Shown one piece after another: positions 60,665 to 64,000 of a stretch of DNA of 64,000 nucleotides. Each line of letters opens with the position of its first letter. The first letter of the stretch is position 1. Source of the stretch: Aliikangiella sp. G2MR2-5 (GTDB lineage: Bacteria; Pseudomonadota; Gammaproteobacteria; Enterobacterales; Kangiellaceae); contig NZ_JADPQF010000002.1 in assembly GCF_015687155.1 (NCBI RefSeq), positions 620,001-684,000 of the forward strand, read 5' to 3'. Both the position numbers and the translations under genes were made by a program. A model generated the notes under the pieces. The model saw only the letters and a list, made by a program, of their open reading frames with translations, did not search any database and was not told where the DNA came from.

Positions 60665-63139
60665 TTACTTTTCAGGATAGAGCGAGTACCACCAGTCAGG
60701 TTCCTGCTTTAGCTTAAAATCAAAATAGGCCAATATTGATTTCCACCAACGAATGCGATGTGAGCGCTTGTTAATATGGTGATCATCCCCCTGAAACTCA
60801 ATAAGCTCTACATCTTTCTCCAAAAGCTTAAGCGCTGTATACATCTGGTGACTCTCGCCTACTGGAACATTAGTATCAGCATCACCGTGTAACAACAACA
60901 AAGGTGTTGTTACTTTATCCGCATTAAAAACCGGGCTTTGCTCGGTATAAAGCTCAGCGTTATTCCACGGAAAACTATTTTTGCTCGCAACGCCTGAGTA
61001 TGCGTAACCCCACCATCCATATCCCCAATATGAAGTCAGGTTACTAATGCCAGCATGAGAAATAGAAGCTGAAAAAATATCGGTTTTAGTCGCTAGATAC
61101 ATAGTCATAAATCCACCGTAGGAAGCTCCCATATTACCGACACGCTTTTCATCGACAAATTGGTGCGCGGCCAAAAACGCATTTGTAGATTCGATAATAT
61201 CGTTGGCTGTTTGCTTTCCCCAGGCATTAACATGTTTGGCAGAAAAATCCTGTCCATAACCGGTCGTGCCTGATGGCTGTAATACATAAACCACATACCC
61301 ATGGTTAGCCCAAAGACTAAAAGGCCAGCGCCCGGTAAAAGATCGAGACACAGGCGATGTACCTCCGTAATAATACACGATTGCGGGGTATTTCTTGTTT
61401 TCCTCAAAGGTAGTGGGTAGATATATACGACCGTCAATTTTATTGCCGGATTTTGTCGTATAATCCCAATCTTTTAGATGCGGAAATTTGTTATTTGCAA
61501 ACTCAGTTTTAGCTGAGTCAAATAGAGTACGTTGCTTTGACTTACCCACTCGATATAGCATCATTTTTTGTGGTGCAGTCGCACTACTTCCCTTATAGAC
61601 AATTGTTGCACGCGACTCATTGGAAACACTAAAACTCTCCACCACTTCGACTTGCGTCTTAATTTTTTTAAATTTCTTCGAGCTAAAACTATAAAGATAA
61701 AGCTGCTTTTTATCTTGCACACCTGCAAGCAGCAGCAAATCACCATTTTTAAGAACTTCAAACTGTCCGATAGAAGGGTCAAAATTTTTGGACAGAGCTT
61801 CTATTTCTCCTTTCGAATTTCTTAGATATAACTGCCCGTCGTAGTTGTTAGCAGTTTTGCCATTTTCCAGGGCAGAGCCCAAGCCATTACTTTCGTTGGC
61901 TAACAGGTCTGGTCCGGCAGAAAAGATTATTCCCATAGAATGGTACCGAGCGTTATTAAACGTTCGAAACTCACCCAGTTGACTCTCCTTTCCAGTTTCA
62001 ATATCGAGCTCTAACAACTGTGTCAACTGATGAGGTGCTTTCTTATAGTCAACAGGTTCACGCGAAACTAATAATTTGCCCTTCTCCTGCTCATGATCAA
62101 GTAAAGCGGTAGACAAACGATTATTAGTCACTTGCTTGACATATCCTGATTCGACGTCCATCAAGTAGATCTGGCTGTTGCCGCGCCAGTAACTCCAACG
62201 ATCCTCAAGCGCTCGATAGCGCTTGGTAAATTCATGTGGTTTCTTTTCTGGTTTTTGCCAGGAAAGAAGCAACGACTTGTTATCATTCCACTCCACAGCC
62301 CGAATATCTTTTAGTCCGGTCGCAATTTCTTTCAGTAACAATGTTTCAACTGAAAGGCTATAAATAGCATCCTTATCCACAAATGCCAAAAATTGACCAT
62401 CGGGAGACCACCTGGCAGAACTGGGAACGCTACCTTGCCAGCGATAGACTAATTGCCGCTTATCCAGATCATATATTTCAGAAACAACCTCTCGCTTATC
62501 TTTTGTTTCTTCCGAGTATTTTGCCTTGCTCCATAAAACTCTTTTGCCATCAGGAGAAAGATTTAACGCCATAACCGATTCTGCATCAAAAAACTGTTGC
62601 ATTGATACTCGAGTTTTCTCACTATCTCGATTAAAAATCAGTTTTGAATCTTTATTATCAGGATTCCAGTCGACTTTAAATTGCTTCCAGTCCTTAACAC
62701 CTTCGACTAAAAGTAATACTCGGTAATCGCCATTAACTAATTCCAGCTTGAACTTATTATTGCCCTTGATTTGAGTACCATTTAAGTAAAGAGAAGAGTT
62801 GTTAGCGCCTTCAATTATTAACGTTCCTTTAGCAAATTTTGAGGTTGACATACCAAAGCGGACCAGTCGAGATTGTGATGAAGATTCGACTTCATCAAGA
62901 TCAATCCATTCTTTTTTCTGATTAAATATTTCAACATCAGATCGCTGTTCAAGCGCCAGATTAACTTGGCGAACAAGGTTATCAGTGATTAAATCTTTAA
63001 AGTTGTTATCTGAAAGTTGAATCGAAGTTCCCGAATCAAATGCGTCCAGAATTCGAATATAACGACCATCCACGGGTTCGGCACTAACCAGAGAAGTTGC
63101 TAGCAATAGAGAAGCAATACAGGTAAAACGTTTTTTCAT
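60665..63139 (-). CDS. Prolyl oligopeptidase-family (S9) exported peptidase
   Basis: About 824 residues from the ATG at 63139 (MKKRFTCIAS). Signal peptide ending VSA. An N-terminal PEGA-like sugar/anchor-type beta domain (LYLNGTQIKGNNKFKLELVNG) comes first, then a seven-bladed TolB/DPP4-like propeller (for example LSPDGKRVLWS, WSPDGQFLAFV), then the alpha/beta hydrolase with S673 in GASYGGF, Asp in HGDADTNVP and His in GDDHHINK. It should cut short peptides after Pro or Ala in the periplasm. Ends with a clean terminator. Confidence 0.93.
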   Translation of the reverse strand: MKKRFTCIASLLLATSLVSAEPVDGRYIRILDAFDSGTSIQLSDNNFKDLITDNLVRQVNLALEQRSDVEIFNQKKEWIDLDEVESSSQSRLVRFGMSTSKFAKGTLIIEGANNSSLYLNGTQIKGNNKFKLELVNGDYRVLLLVEGVKDWKQFKVDWNPDNKDSKLIFNRDSEKTRVSMQQFFDAESVMALNLSPDGKRVLWSKAKYSEETKDKREVVSEIYDLDKRQLVYRWQGSVPSSARWSPDGQFLAFVDKDAIYSLSVETLLLKEIATGLKDIRAVEWNDNKSLLLSWQKPEKKPHEFTKRYRALEDRWSYWRGNSQIYLMDVESGYVKQVTNNRLSTALLDHEQEKGKLLVSREPVDYKKAPHQLTQLLELDIETGKESQLGEFRTFNNARYHSMGIIFSAGPDLLANESNGLGSALENGKTANNYDGQLYLRNSKGEIEALSKNFDPSIGQFEVLKNGDLLLLAGVQDKKQLYLYSFSSKKFKKIKTQVEVVESFSVSNESRATIVYKGSSATAPQKMMLYRVGKSKQRTLFDSAKTEFANNKFPHLKDWDYTTKSGNKIDGRIYLPTTFEENKKYPAIVYYYGGTSPVSRSFTGRWPFSLWANHGYVVYVLQPSGTTGYGQDFSAKHVNAWGKQTANDIIESTNAFLAAHQFVDEKRVGNMGASYGGFMTMYLATKTDIFSASISHAGISNLTSYWGYGWWGYAYSGVASKNSFPWNNAELYTEQSPVFNADKVTTPLLLLHGDADTNVPVGESHQMYTALKLLEKDVELIEFQGDDHHINKRSHRIRWWKSILAYFDFKLKQEPDWWYSLYPEK

Positions 63140-63189
63140 TTCTATTCCCAAATATTTTTGTCTTGTTATCTTTTGTTTGTTTTCAACTT

Positions 63190-64000
63190 TTATCTGTTTT
63201 TCGTCAACAAGGTTTTATCTGACATAATCTGATTTTCATTGGTCTTGCCAAACTGAAGAAGGCTCGGTAAAAAGATTAATGTAAAAATAGTACTAACACT
63301 CATACCGCCAACAATGACCGCCGCGATACCTCGATAAAGCTCTGCTCCCGCTCCAGGAACTAATAACAAAGGCAACATGCCACAGATACTTGTCAGTGTA
63401 CTCATTAAAATAGGCCGCAGCCTCAAACGTACGGCCTGTCGAACGGCTTCACGACGGGATAAGCCTTCACTTTCACCAATACGTGTTTGGTAAACCAGCA
63501 GGATGGCATTATTAACGACCAATCCCAACAAAATAATAAAACCGATCATCGTCAGAAGATCGAGTGGTTGAAAAATAATTTCATTGGTAATTCCCAGCAT
63601 ACCAAATCCGCCGATGGTCGCCAGAGGGATAGTTAAAACCACAAGCAAGCTATCTTTGAAAGATCGAAATAGCGCGGACATCAACAAGTAAAGAATAGCC
63701 AACGCAAGAATAAAACTCTGGCTCATATTAGCCAACGCTTGAGTTAATGCTTCAGCACTGCCGCGATAGGCAATGCTTCCATTGTCAGTCAGACTCGATA
63801 GAATGGCCGGCTCAGCTTTTTCCTGAATCAACTCAATGGCTTCTTCAAGACTAAGATTATCAGGAGGTGTCACCTGCAAAGTTATGGTTCGTTTGCGATC
63901 CACCCGGCGAATTGAACTTGGACCGGCCGTGCGCACTATGTCTACCAGCTCTCCTACCGGTTGCACGCCAGCTTGCGGAGTAAAAAGAGGAATAGCAGCC
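63190..64000 (-). CDS. RND-family efflux transporter, N-terminal part outside window
   Basis: C-terminal third of an AcrB/MMPL-type RND pump; the frame stays open to the right edge (A-A-I-P-L-F-T-P before the GTG at 63966), so the gene starts beyond 64000. Periplasmic part GELVDIVRTAGPSSIRRVDR, then helices ALANMSQSFILALAILYLLM, LTIPLATIGGFGMLGI, DLLTMIGFIILLGLVVNNAILLV and the end GIAAVIVGGMSVSTIFTLIFLPSLL. The Asn pair in V-V-N-N-A-I is in helix 11. Swr/HAE-type exporter of unknown substrate; the rest of the pump operon lies outside. Confidence 0.9.
   Translation of the reverse strand, partial: AAIPLFTPQAGVQPVGELVDIVRTAGPSSIRRVDRKRTITLQVTPPDNLSLEEAIELIQEKAEPAILSSLTDNGSIAYRGSAEALTQALANMSQSFILALAILYLLMSALFRSFKDSLLVVLTIPLATIGGFGMLGITNEIIFQPLDLLTMIGFIILLGLVVNNAILLVYQTRIGESEGLSRREAVRQAVRLRLRPILMSTLTSICGMLPLLLVPGAGAELYRGIAAVIVGGMSVSTIFTLIFLPSLLQFGKTNENQIMSDKTLLTKNR

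Noticed and set aside
1-64000. Search for CRISPR arrays, tRNA/rRNA genes, transposases, integrases or phage genes
   Set aside because: None seen on either strand while reading; no regularly spaced repeats, cloverleaf-like sequence or transposase motifs.

Overview
This window looks like ordinary chromosomal DNA from a Gram-negative, AT-rich (about 40% GC by eye) gammaproteobacterium. The evidence is gammaproteobacterial housekeeping genes (rsmD, rsmJ beside an oligopeptidase A gene, gor, rep, comM, aroE, a YigI-type thioesterase, DUF3192, DUF1415) together with outer-membrane lipoproteins and an RND pump. The many S9 and serine hydrolases and DMT exporters would suit a marine Oceanospirillales/Kangiella-like organism, but that placement is inference. 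I saw no insertion sequence, prophage, CRISPR array, tRNA or rRNA. Both ends cut genes: a ferredoxin-NADP reductase at the left and an RND transporter at the right.

Layout. 1-5 kb: fpr end, a secreted CCxxHD protein with a nitrobindin-like protein, a large LemA fusion and two small genes. 5-10.6 kb: an NAD-dependent molybdenum formate dehydrogenase (fdsA, a fused NuoE-NuoF type beta subunit, fdhD). 10.7-15 kb: an SPFH protein, a thioredoxin-like lipoprotein, tag, a coiled-coil protein and a STAS-like protein. 15.4-21.6 kb: one giant gene for a hybrid histidine kinase with seven tandem GAF modules. 21.9-28 kb: rsmD, an ECF sigma/anti-sigma/PDZ operon, a LysR regulator divergent from an exporter, and small membrane or secreted proteins. 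28.4-42.3 kb: a large unknown protein, prolyl-tRNA editing, rsmJ-prlC, gor, carbonic anhydrase, a sensorless MCP, aroE, DUF3192, a second exporter, a Crp-family regulator and a HisA-like TIM barrel. 42.6-47.5 kb: a DksA/TraR zinc protein, argC and argB with unusual leader and terminator structures, an exported ORF without a normal start codon, a TonB-like protein preceded by a heptanucleotide repeat, and a Pmp3/DUF3185 pair. 47.5-55.3 kb: rarD, flavin reductase, thioesterase, DUF445, GST, DUF1415, GFA, CPXCG and comM. 55.4-64 kb: rep, a serine hydrolase, a SIMPL protein, an S9 peptidase and the RND pump.

How it fits together. Formate oxidation feeds electrons to NAD through FdsAB, with FdhD sulfurating the molybdenum cofactor. 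Redox and carbonyl defence is well represented (gor, GST, GFA, flavin reductase, Fpr). Signalling genes are the giant kinase, the ECF system, the Crp-like regulator and the MCP. No operon here looks like a defence or biosynthetic island. The most unusual items are the seven-GAF kinase, the HisA-like paralogue with altered catalytic and phosphate-binding positions, the start-less signal-peptide ORF in frame behind argB, the (GCAACTT)3 repeat at a gene start, and several terminators built into coding sequence. Residue numbers were counted by hand from the sequence.
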